Below are positions 54,056 to 64,000 of a stretch of 64,000 bases of DNA, piece after piece. A program made the translations under genes and the position numbers. A model generated the notes under the pieces. The model was given only the letters and a program-made list of their open reading frames with translations, searched no databases and was not told the DNA's origin. Numbering within the stretch: position 1 is the first letter of the stretch; every line of letters begins with the position of its first letter. This DNA is from Gliomastix tumulicola (Eukaryota; Ascomycota; Sordariomycetes; Hypocreales; Bionectriaceae), in the NCBI GenBank assembly GCA_001599755.1, contig BCHX01000001.1:7192001-7256000 (forward strand), given 5' to 3'.

Positions 54056-55480
54056 TTACGCCCTCCGAGAGCTGACTCGAGGCGGCACCGTAGGAATATA
54101 GTAGTCCAGAAGTCCGTTTCTAAATTCATCAATGGCCGGCGGAGGGAGCATAAAAGAATCGTCGAGCGGCTCAGAATCCAAATCAATGGTAATTCTAGGC
54201 GCCGCCTTCATCACCTTCTCTCTCTCCACGGGCGGCGACTTCGGAAGGGGCCAGTCGAGCTCCTCGTCATGAGTGCGAACACGCACGAGGTCAAGTTTCT
54301 GAACCGTCATATTATCGTGGGTGCCGTTTTCCGACACGGAGAAACCCCCGCCCGTCGCAGATTCGTTAGAGTCCGGCGGTGTCATCGTCTGGGAGATCTC
54401 CTGCTGGGCCTTCTCGGGGGCGCTCTTAGGCAGATGGAACTGAACAGCGCCATCCTTCTGCCCAGTGTACAGAGAACAGCTGGTGTCCACGGGTTCTTCT
54501 GAGGAACGCTCATCCCTCGCATGGCTAATAATGCCGTAGTGCGACACAATCCTCGTATGGGGGTCTGCGGTTCCCTCGACTTCGGGGACACGCCGCTCCG
54601 GCGTGACGACTCTAGGAGGACGGTTCTCCTCTACCGGATGAGGGTCCTCAAGCTTCAAAGCCAGCAATAGGGGGGAGAATCTAATCATGGGAATTGCCTC
54701 ACTCGACTCATTGTGGTCCTTCTTCCCTTCGAGGCTCATAATGTCCGAGTCCGGCGCCGACTCAATAGAGAACCTGGGAGGGCGGTAAGCGAGAGGCTCT
54801 GCTAGTTTACTCGTCTCACTATGTGATCCGTGTCCAACAGTACGCGATCGACGACGACGGGGGTGAGGTGTCCCTCTACGCGTTGGAGGATGAGCCCTAG
54901 GAACACTAAAGCTTCGGCTTCGTCCTCTAGTAGTGCCAACTGCACCTACTGAACGGGCTCGAGGGTCGATCGGTATCGGCGGCAGCTCCTTCATCGACCG
55001 GTCAACTAAGCGCTGCGTACGATCACTGCTGTGCCCATACCTGTCTACGAGACCAATATGGCTCGGTTCCTGCGCCTTTCGCGCGGCACTAATATAGCTA
55101 GCCGCCTCGCCAGTCTTTCCTGTCTGGTAGTATACCTTGCTGGGATGCCAGCCCCCATACTGTCTTGCAAACTCCTTATGCGTCTCGAGCATCAAATTCA
55201 TCAGTCTTTCGTCGTCCCTCTGAGCCGCCGCCTCAGGGCTGTTTTCATCGTGAAAGCCGTGCATGCGACCTCCCGAGGTTGCGCGGCTCGTCGTTGCGTG
55301 GCCAGTCACTGCACGGCGTCTAGCCAGCAGACCCAGGACGATCCAGAGGAGCACGAGCCCAAAGATAATAGATATAGGGATGATTACCCAGCTAGGAACA
55401 TGTACTCCGCCCTTCGGCTTTGCGGTGGCCGTTGGGAGGGGTGGCGGATCAGTGATAACAGGTGCTAGAATAGGTGCCAT
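54056..55480 (-). CDS. Single-pass membrane protein of unknown function
   Basis: Single exon, 474 residues. The Pro-rich N-terminal 28 residues are followed by a strong transmembrane helix (about 31-53, WVIIPISIIFGLVLLWIVLG) and a basic RRR stop-transfer. The cytoplasmic part of 420 residues is hydrophilic and low complexity: an Arg/Ser stretch (about 195-235), and a Glu/Pro/Ser-rich second half. No signal peptide before the helix, so type I/III orientation is inferred. Similar short-ectodomain, long-disordered-tail proteins occur in filamentous ascomycetes, but I recognise no family. Codon use agrees with a real gene over its length. Confidence 0.65.
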   Translation of the reverse strand: MAPILAPVITDPPPLPTATAKPKGGVHVPSWVIIPISIIFGLVLLWIVLGLLARRRAVTGHATTSRATSGGRMHGFHDENSPEAAAQRDDERLMNLMLETHKEFARQYGGWHPSKVYYQTGKTGEAASYISAARKAQEPSHIGLVDRYGHSSDRTQRLVDRSMKELPPIPIDPRARSVGAVGTTRGRSRSFSVPRAHPPTRRGTPHPRRRRSRTVGHGSHSETSKLAEPLAYRPPRFSIESAPDSDIMSLEGKKDHNESSEAIPMIRFSPLLLALKLEDPHPVEENRPPRVVTPERRVPEVEGTADPHTRIVSHYGIISHARDERSSEEPVDTSCSLYTGQKDGAVQFHLPKSAPEKAQQEISQTMTPPDSNESATGGGFSVSENGTHDNMTVQKLDLVRVRTHDEELDWPLPKSPPVEREKVMKAAPRITIDLDSEPLDDSFMLPPPAIDEFRNGLLDYYIPTVPPRVSSRRA

Positions 55481-56707
55481 CGTTTCGATGTCACGTCCCA
55501 GGGGGGCTTGTAGACTCTCACTTGGACGTTTCCAGCTTCGATGACTGGAGTGGGATTTAGAACTAAAAGGTGTCTCTATATCGCGATGGTGGTTGGCGAA
55601 AGAGAAACAGCTCCGCCGGCTTGTATGAGAATTGCGCAGCTTATCTAGTGATTCCTAGGTCTCTTCAAAAATTTTCCAACAATGAATCGTATTCAATGTT
55701 GGATAGCTTAGCACTCGCGTCGAAGTGTTGCAGCAGGTCTCATTCCCGTGAGTTTGGCGACGAGTTCGTCGACTATGCTGAATGCCGAACTCATGGGACC
55801 CAATATTGGTACGCCGTAGGTCTTTGACGGAACTACTATTGATTTAGTTCCAACACCGCACTCTCGTGAAATGGAGGATTTCTATATTCATTCATCTTTT
55901 TACTCTGGTCGCTATGCCTGTCTGATCATGCCGTGAAGGCCGATGGCAGAGGATGGGCGTAGGAGGACATACACAGTGACTACTTGAACTCGAAGCTCAA
56001 ACAAGAGTGAACATACAAATATCTCAGCCACCCTAAAATAAGGAGGCTAACGCCAAACACATTGTTAGGCCATTATGGAGCAGACCACTTTGTTCCGGTC
56101 TGACCTTCCTATAGTATCTCAGGGATCCCGATCTACCCAACGCCTCTATTACGACACTCCCTGGCAGTAAAAACAAGTTGTAGTCTGCACCCAGCAGAAT
56201 CCTAAAGATGATGGTGGTAGCCCGCGCTTTCGATAGAGAATGCCATCTACGCAATTTTGTTATAGAGCTTACATGTCATTGGTAGGCATAAGTCGGACCC
56301 TCACCTCCGAATCCCAATAAGCCCTGAAGGCGACCATAGGCAACATCAGACAAGCATTATATATGCTCCCTAGTCCCACACGTGCATATTTAGATGATAC
56401 GTAAGCACTCCCGTGATCCCCAGCTGTTTCAAGTCGAAAGAGAGCTGCATCCGCGATGGCTTAAGCGGACCTATCACGATGTCCCCCGCAATGGTGCCAA
56501 GCTGCCAGCTCCAGGAACTTCGTAAATTCCGCCGATCACTTCCCCAGAATGATCTCCGTCGGCTAAGTATGGACAGTATGGAGGTCTTTCAAGCTTAATT
56601 TCTTAATTTCAAGAGATGCGCGACCCCCAGAAGCTTCCATCGGCTGTTTCACTCGGCATATACGTGCGGGATTGTAGCAATGGCGATGGCCAGAGGGAGG
56701 GAAAACA
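55481..56707. other. Longest gene-free stretch in the interior
   Basis: About 1.2 kb without a supported gene, more AT-rich than its surroundings with many stops. Short frames show no family features. It holds the promoters of the membrane protein (minus) and the esterase (plus). Confidence 0.55.
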
Positions 56708-56715
56708 TATAAAAA
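56708..56715 (+). promoter_or_regulatory. TATA box of the CE1-type esterase gene
   Basis: TATAAAAA, 99 nt upstream of the ATG at 56807. Confidence 0.55.
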
Positions 56716-56806
56716 GACGGGGTATAGCCATAGAATGGTGTCCCTCTAGTCTTCTATCCCCAGTAGGATCATACATTACCATCTTATCCGCGACAGACTT
56801 GCAGAT

Positions 56807-57752
56807 ATGTTCTCTCGAAACGCCCTCAAGACGGCTGCCGTGCCAATTCTCCTTGCTGCTGGAGCTCAAGCCACTCCCTCGGCAGGCTGCGGCAGCCAGG
56901 GCCTCGAGTCAGGCGTGCACACGCTCAATATCAACGGCGTAGACCGCCAGTTCACGCTCACGATCCCAGATGGCTACGACGCCAACAACCCGTACCGTTT
57001 CATCCTGGGCGTCCACTGGTGGGGTGGCACCATGGAAGACGTGGCCACAGGGCAGACCGTCGAGGCTGGTGTCTTCAATTACTACGGGCTTGAGAGACTT
57101 GCTGAAGGGGGTGCCATCTTTGCGGCGCCGCAGGGTATCGACAGCAACTGGTACAACGACGGCGGTTCCGATTTTGCCTTCATTGACCAGCTGATTGGGA
57201 CGGTTGAGGACGCGCTCTGTGTTGATACGGACCTGCGCTTCTCCATCGGCTTCAGCTGGGGAGGGGCCATGAGCTATGGGCTTGCCTGCCGTGACACTGA
57301 GTATCCCCTCCGCGCCATCACCGCGATTGGTGCCGCCGGGCCCATCGAGTGTAAGCCAGTTCAGATGGTTGGTGTATGTATGCTGACAGTCATAGGCTCC
57401 CCTGGAACGGCCCCCATCGGATACTTGGGAATCCACGGAATCGCCGACGGACCGGACAATGGACGCGGAATGCGCGACATGTTCATCGCCAACAACGGCT
57501 GCACTGGCGAGGAGAACCCCGAGCCCGGTTCGGGCAGCCTCAGCCACGTCAAGTCCGAGTACACTTGCGACGGCCCGCCCGTGAGCTGGATCACTTTTGT
57601 GAGTCCAGCCTTCCTCTCGAGGATCGTATGCTTGCTGACATTTAGTGTAGGACGGCGGTCACATCACTGCTCCCCACGATGGCGGCCAGGGAGACAACGG
57701 GTCGCAGACGTTCGTCTCTCCTGAGGCTTGGGAGTTCTTCAGCCAGTTCTAG
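56807..57752 (+). CDS. Secreted CE1/PHB-depolymerase-like esterase (feruloyl esterase candidate)
   Basis: Extracellular serine esterase. Exons 56807-57350, 57396-57598 and 57651-57752 give 282 residues. A signal peptide covers about residues 1-22. Alpha/beta-hydrolase features: the oxyanion region FILGVHWWGG, the nucleophile elbow GFSWGG with Ser near 149, an Asp candidate in GIADGPDNG, and a terminal DGGH with the catalytic His in the last exon. The architecture matches fungal type B/C-D feruloyl esterases and acetylxylan esterases of family CE1. Substrate not decided by sequence. A TATA box is present. Another ester hydrolase (tannase) lies 6 kb away. Confidence 0.9.
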
Positions 57753-58154
57753 TTCAGGCGTGGCTTATGTTGCAGATCCGTCCAATGTCATGATCAACAT
57801 GCTTTACTCAAGAATCTCAAATCATTTCATTTAAATCCATCGCCTCACGTTGCGTAGATGTTGGCGTGAGGAAACTCCGTGTTAGGCGTATGACAGGTGG
57901 CATGATAAGATAACCCGATAAGCCCCCGATAACGAGCCACCCAGAAAAATTCCCACGCACCAAAATTGCCCCTCCATACGAGAACATCACTGGACACACA
58001 ATTCCAACAACGCCCTTTCTTCCACGCCTGCCTTTGAAGTACTGTCTGTTTAGCACGTCCTTTAGCCCACTCCCATATCCTCATCGATCAGTACAACAAA
58101 GTCTCGCCGACAAGAACAAGAAGAACAACTAGGCGACCCGGAAGCTCCGCCACC
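57753..58154. other. Intergenic, esterase to NOB1
   Basis: 402 bp containing the esterase 3' end and the promoter of the rRNA-processing gene. No gene seen. Confidence 0.5.
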
Positions 58155-59537
58155 ATGTCGGCCGACGACGCAACCAGCACCCCTCCTCCAACCTCAATCA
58201 CAACCCCGACGACGAAACCCATCCACAGCCTCGTCCTCGACACCGGCCCGCTCATCAAGAACGACCCCCCCGCCGACGTCCTCCGCGCCCGCGCCGACGT
58301 CCTCTACATCCTCCCCTCCGTCCTCCCTGAGATCCGCGACCAGGCGACCCGCACGCGCGTCGAGACCACGCTCCTGCCCTTCGTCACCGTGCGTGCGCCG
58401 CGGCCGGAGAGCGTGAAAGTGCTGCAGGCGTTTGCGCGGCGCACGGGCGACCTCGAGGTGCTGAGCAAGCCCGACTTGGAGGTGCTCGCGCTCGGATATG
58501 AGCTTGAGTGCGAGCGCAACGGCGGGGACTGGCGGTTGAGGAGCACGCCGGGGCAGAAGACGCTGAATGGGAAGCCGCCGCACAAGGAGGGTGGAGAGAA
58601 GAGTGAGGAGAAGGATGATACCCAGATTGGCGACGAGACAAAGGTGGAAGACACGACGACGATAGAGGCACCGGAGGAAGCGACGCTCGACGAGGGCATT
58701 GAGAAGCTACAGATTGAGTCCAGCGAGCCTACGGCAGATACTGTGGCCTCGGAACCCGCACTAGAAACACCTACGAATGTCGACGAGGAGACATCAACCA
58801 GCGAGGAACAATCCACCCCGCTGACACCCGGCGAAAAGGCCGACGAAGTTGCCAACGTCGTCGAGGACGATGACGACGACGACGGCTGGATCACGCCCTC
58901 CAACATCAACAAGCACAAAGCCAAGGACTCGTCCTCTCCGACGCAGAAAGACGGCACCACCCCCGTCACCCTCCAAGCCGCCATCCTCACCTCCGACTTC
59001 GCGATGCAGAACGTGGCGCTGCGCATGAACCTCAACCTCGTCTCGCCCGAGCTCACGCGCATCTCCCGCCTCAAGACGTGGGTCCTCCGCTGCCACGCCT
59101 GCTTCCAGATCACGCGCGCCATGGACCGCCGCTTCTGCCCGAGCTGCGGCCAGCCGACGCTGCTGCGCGCCGCCTGCACCGTCGACGACCGCACGGGCGC
59201 CCTCACCGTGCACCTCAAGAGGAACTTCCAGTGGAACAACCGCGGCAACGTGTACAGCGTGCCCAAGCCCGTGCACGGCACGTCGAGCGGGCGCGCGCCC
59301 AAGGGGGCGAGTGCGTCCCACGGCGGCGCCAACGGCTGGGGCCGGGAGCTGATCCTGGCGGAGGACCAGAAGGAGTTTACGCGCGCGACGGAGGAGAAGA
59401 AGAGGGCGGAACGGAAGACGGTGGACGTCATGGATCAGGACTACCTGCCGGGCATACTCGGTGGTGACAGGTCGAGGGCTGGGGGGAAGATTCGCGTCGG
59501 CGCTGGGAGGAATGTCAACTCGAAGAAGAAGAGGTAA
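58155..59537 (+). CDS. NOB1: 20S pre-rRNA D-site endonuclease Nob1
   Basis: Cleaves 20S pre-rRNA at site D in the cytoplasm to give mature 18S rRNA. Single exon, 460 residues. The PIN nuclease domain (23-125) opens with LVLDTGPLIKND containing the first catalytic Asp. An acidic Thr/Glu-rich linker (145-255) follows. The zinc ribbon is CHACFQITRAMDRRFCPSCG (312-331), and the C-terminus includes YSVPKPVHG and a basic KKKR tail. Yeast Nob1 has the same order and nearly the same length. The neighbouring Nop10 gene is another ribosome-biogenesis factor. Confidence 0.96.
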   Translation: MSADDATSTPPPTSITTPTTKPIHSLVLDTGPLIKNDPPADVLRARADVLYILPSVLPEIRDQATRTRVETTLLPFVTVRAPRPESVKVLQAFARRTGDLEVLSKPDLEVLALGYELECERNGGDWRLRSTPGQKTLNGKPPHKEGGEKSEEKDDTQIGDETKVEDTTTIEAPEEATLDEGIEKLQIESSEPTADTVASEPALETPTNVDEETSTSEEQSTPLTPGEKADEVANVVEDDDDDDGWITPSNINKHKAKDSSSPTQKDGTTPVTLQAAILTSDFAMQNVALRMNLNLVSPELTRISRLKTWVLRCHACFQITRAMDRRFCPSCGQPTLLRAACTVDDRTGALTVHLKRNFQWNNRGNVYSVPKPVHGTSSGRAPKGASASHGGANGWGRELILAEDQKEFTRATEEKKRAERKTVDVMDQDYLPGILGGDRSRAGGKIRVGAGRNVNSKKKR

Positions 59538-59930
59538 GTAAATCTGTCGCAAGTAAAAGTTTGTAGGGTGGGCCAATAGAGTGGCACTCCAATCTAGATA
59601 CGATTGTTTTCATCTAGATATCTCTGCATCGCAGCCAAATACAGCGAAACGCCGAATGATCCCTGAACGCCTGTTTCCGCCTCACGGGCTATGAAGCCCT
59701 GGAGCCAACCTCTCCCTCAGTTTCTCCCAAGGGCTTGCCGCCCGCTCTATTTCGATCGTCGTATCCTAAACTCGTAGGACAATGCGATTTTCGAGGTATC
59801 GCCCCATCGTAAGGCTATTGCCGTCGCGCCTATGTTCGATAAAACTCTTCAGGCCAGTTGCTCCTCCTCTGCCACCCAGCGTCAGTAAACACCATCCCAG
59901 TACGAGGAACAGAACGCCGGTCCAAAGAAA
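59538..59930. other. Intergenic, between convergent NOB1 and NOP10
   Basis: 393 bp of 3' regions; no gene seen. Confidence 0.5.
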
Positions 59931-60113
59931 TCACTCACTCTGCTGCGTCAGGAGCAGACCAAATCTCCTCTTCAGCGTCACCCGCTGCCGCGACCACTTG
60001 TCATCGGGCGAGAAGCGCGCAGGGTGCGCCGACTTGGTGACCTGGCCGTGGGCGACCTTCTTGAGGGTGTAGAGGCGCTTGCCCTCGGCGTCGAGCGTGT
60101 ACATGAGATGCAT
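59931..60113 (-). CDS. NOP10: H/ACA snoRNP subunit Nop10
   Basis: Small subunit of H/ACA ribonucleoproteins, which pseudouridylate rRNA together with Cbf5/dyskerin, Nhp2 and Gar1 in the nucleolus. 60 residues, equal to the usual Nop10 length of about 58-64. The sequence MHLMYTLDAEGKRLYTLKK, SAHPARFSPDDKWSRQR and the LLTQQ end match the family across its whole length. Eukaryotic Nop10 lacks the archaeal zinc cysteines, as here. No intron seen. Short enough to be lost by length filters. Confidence 0.96.
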   Translation of the reverse strand: MHLMYTLDAEGKRLYTLKKVAHGQVTKSAHPARFSPDDKWSRQRVTLKRRFGLLLTQQSE

Positions 60114-60632
60114 GGCGACGGTATTTGATCGATGACGGAAATTGGGAGGGGTGGGAGGCGTTGTGGTTCGTTCAATTCGTCGGTTGATTGCAGCAGCGTG
60201 GGTGGTTTGCTGGGGGCTGAAGCTATCCAGAAATTTTCAAAAATTTCCCCCAATTGAGGGTCACGTGCGGTACTTTCTTATCGATACCGTAGAACTATTA
60301 TGTTATGTGGGGCTGTTCACCCCGCCACACTTGATGACCGCGACGCCACTGCAGCCAAGTCAGTCTTCATTGCAGAATTACCCTGACACGGAACCCGGGG
60401 GCCACGAAAAGGAACATCACAATCACGTACGGTACTCAAGCTGCGCAGAAGGAATGTCATTAAACTAGCTACTCGCAATGCGCATTCCCAAGTGAGTGTG
60501 CAGACAGTCAATCGCCAAGGTGCTCAGCTAGCAAACGAGGGTGCAATGAATCAGAATGCTGGCAACGCAGTAAACAGCTCCCCAATACCTCTCCCCTATT
60601 ACCCCCCAAAACAGCTCCCTGATGGTAGTCAT
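60114..60632. other. Intergenic, NOP10 promoter and decarboxylase 3' region
   Basis: 519 bp; no gene seen. Confidence 0.5.
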
Positions 60633-62189
60633 TCACATAATCTCACCCACACGGGCCTCCCGCCCACCAGCCCAGCCATCACGCTCGTAGAACCGAAAGA
60701 CAAGATCATAGTCCTCAAAGTCGTGCACAATACGGTCAATGCGTCGGTACCCCTGGACGGGATCCACGAGCAGCTTCTTGGCAAGTCCCGAGCCGGACCC
60801 CTCCTCGTCACCCATGCCGTAGGGGTTGGCGCTGCGGCCCTTGGCCTCGAAGAGCGTGACGCTGAAGCGGCCCGGGCGGAAGATGCTGACGACGTGCTCG
60901 ATGATCTCGGCCGTGGTGCGCCCGTTCTGGCCGCCGGGCACGTTGGTCTCGAACGAGGCGAAGGAACACTCGGGCTCGGGCGTGACGTGCACCGTGAAGT
61001 AGTGGCCCGGGTTCTTCTCGCCAGACTCAGAAGCAGCAGCAACGGGGGGGATCACGCCGTTGGCCGAGAAGCCGCAGGGACCAAAGAGGTAGGCGTCGAC
61101 GCGCGCGTCCGGGTAGGTGCTCGTAGGGTAGACGTCGGAGAGGCCGCAGCTCTCCGAGACGACGGTACCCAGGGCGTGGCCCTCGGTGGTGAGAGCCTCG
61201 GTGGCATCAAGAACGTGCTCCGCCTGCTGCTGGGGGGGCAGGTCCGCGTCCTCCTCGACGCCGTTGCTGAAGACGTCGACCTCGTCCAGCGTGCCAAGAC
61301 TGCCAAGGGCCTCCCCACGGGCCTTCTTCGCTTCAGTGGCGAGCTTGTCGCTGGCGACGTTGCTCGCGTGGGCCAGGTAGAACTGCTTAGCGTTCTCCGG
61401 GTCGAGGTCGGTCATGAGAATCTCGAGCGTCTCGTCGCTGTCCTCGCCGCCGACCGTCGCCGCAACGGAAGAGCCAGCAGGGATGCGAGCCGTACGCACA
61501 GCAGCCGCAGGGCCGTCGATCTCGGACTCGGGCGTCCGTGGCGGGGTCAGGGCCTGGTTGGGGGACGTGATGTACAGGTACCAGTGGTCCCCGTTCATCT
61601 TGCCTACCATATAGGCGCTGCCGCCCTCGAACATGTCGTCCAGGTACTTGACCTCCTGCTTCCAGCTCCTGTGGGGGCCGCGCTGCTTGTCCGGGAACAG
61701 GAAGTTCTTGCGGCTGTAGAAGACGCGGTAGGGCGTGGCGGCGGCGCGGATCTCGTCGACGCTGCTGGCGTTGTGGAACGGGAACCCCGCGTCGCAGGCC
61801 GCGATGTGCAGCATGCGCTGGAGGCCGAGCAGCAGCGTGGTGGTGCCGCACGTCTTGAGGATGAGCTTGTGCGGGAAGACGAACATGCTCGACTCGGACA
61901 GCAGGTAGGCGTCGACGGCGTCCGACTTGAGCACCGAGAGGATCTTGCAGTTGACCATGTCGAGCATGCCGACCCAGGTCTCGGCGGGGACGCTCTTCAG
62001 GCCATCGGGACGGGCGCCGGGGGGGAGAGATCCCGCGCCAGGGGCGAACCAGACCTCTAGCAGCTTCTCGGGGCCCTCGAAGGCGTTGGTCGAGTCGAGA
62101 TCGGCGGCGACATCGTGATTGATAGTCAGATGCGGCGTGGCCTCGGCCGGGGAGAATGTATAGTTGTTCGGGACGGACTGGCTGATCAT
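60633..62189 (-). CDS. SPE2: S-adenosylmethionine decarboxylase proenzyme
   Basis: Makes decarboxylated AdoMet, the aminopropyl donor for spermidine and spermine. Single exon, 518 residues, longer than yeast (396) or human (334) because of acidic insertions between about 190 and 330. The self-processing site LLSESSMFVF is near residues 96-105; cleavage is expected between Glu99 and Ser100, creating the pyruvoyl group. LILKTCGTTTLLL near 109-121 holds the conserved Cys, and the Glu/Cys active-site region CSFASFETN appears in the C-terminal part. The start is the first ATG in a 486-nt ATG-free leader, which makes the start codon choice clear. Confidence 0.96.
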   Translation of the reverse strand: MISQSVPNNYTFSPAEATPHLTINHDVAADLDSTNAFEGPEKLLEVWFAPGAGSLPPGARPDGLKSVPAETWVGMLDMVNCKILSVLKSDAVDAYLLSESSMFVFPHKLILKTCGTTTLLLGLQRMLHIAACDAGFPFHNASSVDEIRAAATPYRVFYSRKNFLFPDKQRGPHRSWKQEVKYLDDMFEGGSAYMVGKMNGDHWYLYITSPNQALTPPRTPESEIDGPAAAVRTARIPAGSSVAATVGGEDSDETLEILMTDLDPENAKQFYLAHASNVASDKLATEAKKARGEALGSLGTLDEVDVFSNGVEEDADLPPQQQAEHVLDATEALTTEGHALGTVVSESCGLSDVYPTSTYPDARVDAYLFGPCGFSANGVIPPVAAASESGEKNPGHYFTVHVTPEPECSFASFETNVPGGQNGRTTAEIIEHVVSIFRPGRFSVTLFEAKGRSANPYGMGDEEGSGSGLAKKLLVDPVQGYRRIDRIVHDFEDYDLVFRFYERDGWAGGREARVGEIM

Positions 62190-62675
62190 TCTCGTGTCGC
62201 AGGCTTTTCGAAGCTAGCGGACAGTGTAGAGATCGATACGGGGGGGAGCTGGCTCGAAGTGTGTGTGTTGTCTATGCCCGTCTGGCAGAGTCCGCGGAGC
62301 ACTAGCTGCCACTCAAACAGACCTTGCGGCGTCCGTTTGAGAGAGTAGGCCCACAGGAGGGAGTGTTTCGTTGGAGGCTGGCGGAAGCCAGCTGCAATCG
62401 GGCGATGCGGGTGCTGGGCGAACGTCTCTTTGGGAAGAGGACGTTACGGGGGTTTGAGCTGGAGGGTGTGCAAGAATCGCTCTTGCGACGGAATGGTGGG
62501 CTGGCGAGGGGCTGTCCGATACCGTGGGGGAGTATCGGATCGCTGGTCTTCAGCTTGGGGGGAAGCAGAAGGTTTCGGTCTGGGAGAGCGGTCGGCCGGT
62601 GTGTCGTGGCAGCAGGATGTGGTTTGTTGTCTTGGTGCACGAAGCGGGTGTTATCGGGGCCTGGAGGGGGTACGT
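62190..62675 (-). promoter_or_regulatory. ATG-free 5' leader/promoter of the decarboxylase gene
   Basis: On the minus strand no ATG occurs for 486 nt before the start codon, although the sequence is otherwise unremarkable and pyrimidine-rich. The first upstream ATG (62678) opens a 42-codon frame that ends inside this stretch. Confidence 0.55.
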
Positions 62676-64000
62676 CATCAGCAGATGCACCAGCAGAGGG
62701 CAAACAAGTGCAGCGAGGCGAGTACTCACTTGGATGGGCGGGAGAACAGGAAGCGAAGAAGGTCAGTCGAGCGCATAAAGGCAGATGAGAGAATAAGTCG
62801 GGTGCGGTGGGCGGCGGTCGCAGTTATCGAGATAGCTGAGACCGTCTGTGCACTTAAGAGCTGGCTGGTTCCAGGATCAGAGGCGTAAGTGTGTCATTTG
62901 CGTAGAGACGAGTCAGACGGGAAGAAACTGGCAGACGAGCAGATGCGCAATGGCTGGTGAGGGATAAGGGACGAGCAGGAGGAGGAGGAAGAAAAAGTGC
63001 GGTGGGTGGACGTGTGACGGAGGTTTATTCTTGGAGGGGCGGGACGCTGCCGAGACGTGTGGAAGATTTTTTCCCCCCAGAATTTTGGCGGGCGTCTTCA
63101 GCGGGTTTCAGTGCTGGATTCGTGCGTCATAGGGCAAAATGCGCCTAACTTGAAGCTGCCTACGTACTACTTACCCTACGAACTTACCCTACGACGACCT
63201 CACTGCACGCTCCAGGCCAGGGTGGTATTATTTATGCGCTGCGACGGAGCTTGCCAGGGGGTTCCTGTCACGGCCAGGACATCTAATATCGGTCCAGTGA
63301 TTGGGCTGGTGCAAAGTCGGTGAGATAATTTATCGCTTGATTGTTGTTGACAGGACACTGAGGGGCTTCTCAATGCGGCCATCTACATACAAGCAGTTGG
63401 AGCTGAGGTCCGTAGCAAGGTTGACGTCTGGAGCGGTGAGTTCATATGGTCTGATGGAGGGCATGTGACGATGCAGGTTGCCCTGTTGTTCTTCGGCAGG
63501 TGATAGAGCATGCAAGGTGCGGTGGACTGTAGTTCGCATACTGCATGGGAGCTGCTTATGCACCCTTGGTATCCCTCGTTTCTTAGTGGTGAATATCAGG
63601 TTGGGCACCAACAGGCCAGCGTCTCGGGTTACGTGCCGATTCGAGCGAACTCCGTCACGGAAACGACCCCGAGGGACGCAATACCTGATTCAATGTTCCA
63701 CTGGGACGAGAATGAGCCATTTCACCACCTCGGGGGGCACAGTGCTGAAGACCTCACTCCGCGTCGGGTATGGTATAGGGTGGGTGTTAGTGCACCCTCA
63801 ACTTGGTGTCGCGTGCCACTGCACCTCGTGTTTTGCCTCGACACACGGAGGACTGACCAATATCCGTCACTCCTCCGCGAGCGAGCAACACATGTGCACC
63901 TCTGTGGCAAAACTCTACGACACGCTGCCATGCTCGACCTCGTATTCCTCCTCAAGACGTCCGTCTCCTCCTCGCCATCCGCCTCTATATGAAGGGCAGC
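62676..64000. other. Terminal region without a supported gene
   Basis: G/A-rich on the plus strand up to about 63000, then more even. Two short direct repeats of ACTTACCCTACGA lie near 63168-63192. Reading frames at 62324-62888 and 63510-63992 show no family features and look like chance. Likely the upstream region of the decarboxylase gene plus intergenic DNA. Confidence 0.5.

Noticed and set aside
55570..55827. 85-residue frame in the AT-rich gap before the CE1 esterase
   Set aside because: No domain or signal; composition matches the surrounding non-coding DNA.
62324..62888. Overlapping plus-strand frames upstream of the decarboxylase
   Set aside because: They overlap each other in different frames in G-rich DNA and lie antisense to a likely leader region.
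63160..63195. Telomere-like TTACCCTA repeats
   Set aside because: Only two imperfect copies; fungal telomeres need many copies of TTAGGG/CCCTAA.
63510..63992. 160-residue frame at the right end
   Set aside because: No signal peptide, domain or codon bias; probably chance.
1..64000. CRISPR array, rRNA, intact transposon or virus-derived gene
   Set aside because: No regularly spaced repeats, rRNA blocks, transposase, reverse transcriptase, integrase or viral polymerase motifs were seen.

Overview
The window reads as nuclear DNA of a filamentous ascomycete (Pezizomycotina, most likely Sordariomycetes). Genes are split by short introns of roughly 43-90 nt, with GTAAGT/GTATGT-like donors and CTAAC/CTGAC branch sites. 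The families also fit: a Zn2Cys6 regulator, NACHT/NLR and HET proteins, a fungal P450 with an O-methyltransferase, deuterolysin, tannase and GDSL esterases. I reconstructed 32 protein genes. For nearly all multi-exon genes the exon lengths sum to a multiple of three. I saw no rRNA, tRNA, CRISPR array or intact transposon.

Layout. 0-2 kb: 3' part of a P-type Ca2+-ATPase carrying an apparent frameshift. 2.4-8.2 kb: cytochrome P450 and O-methyltransferase (same strand), then two small secreted cysteine-containing proteins. 8.9-9.8 kb: formyltetrahydrofolate deformylase. 10.4-18.6 kb: a hydrolase-NACHT NLR and a large membrane/ankyrin protein. 18.9-27.2 kb: mixed genes (ThuA-like, SRP54, dTMP kinase, a secreted repeat protein, a Pif1-like helicase). 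28-34 kb: a small protein of unknown family, GDSL esterase, deuterolysin, a Dabb-domain protein and a malate/lactate-type dehydrogenase, the last divergent from a Zn2Cys6 regulator at 34.1-36.5 kb. 37-44 kb: a frameshifted NACHT-WD40 NLR followed 440 bp later by a HET-domain gene. 44-52 kb: a metabolic group (SDR, MFS transporter, ADH, tannase, divergent ureohydrolase). 52-57.8 kb: BTB protein, single-pass membrane protein and a CE1-type esterase. 58-62.2 kb: housekeeping block with Nob1, Nop10 and S-adenosylmethionine decarboxylase. The last 1.8 kb holds the leader/promoter of that decarboxylase and no convincing gene.

How genes may work together. The NLR, ankyrin and HET genes (10-18 kb and 37-44 kb) look like a self/non-self recognition neighbourhood. 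Both NLR genes carry a long poly-T tract inside an intron, and one has a 2-nt coding disruption. The tannase/ADH/SDR/MFS group could serve uptake and breakdown of plant aromatic esters, and the secreted hydrolases elsewhere suggest a plant-associated or litter-degrading life. The P450/OMT pair could be a minimal tailoring module of secondary metabolism. Two genes, SRP54 and the BTB protein, use GC-AG introns. The decarboxylase has a 486-nt ATG-free stretch upstream of its start codon, which suggests translational control.
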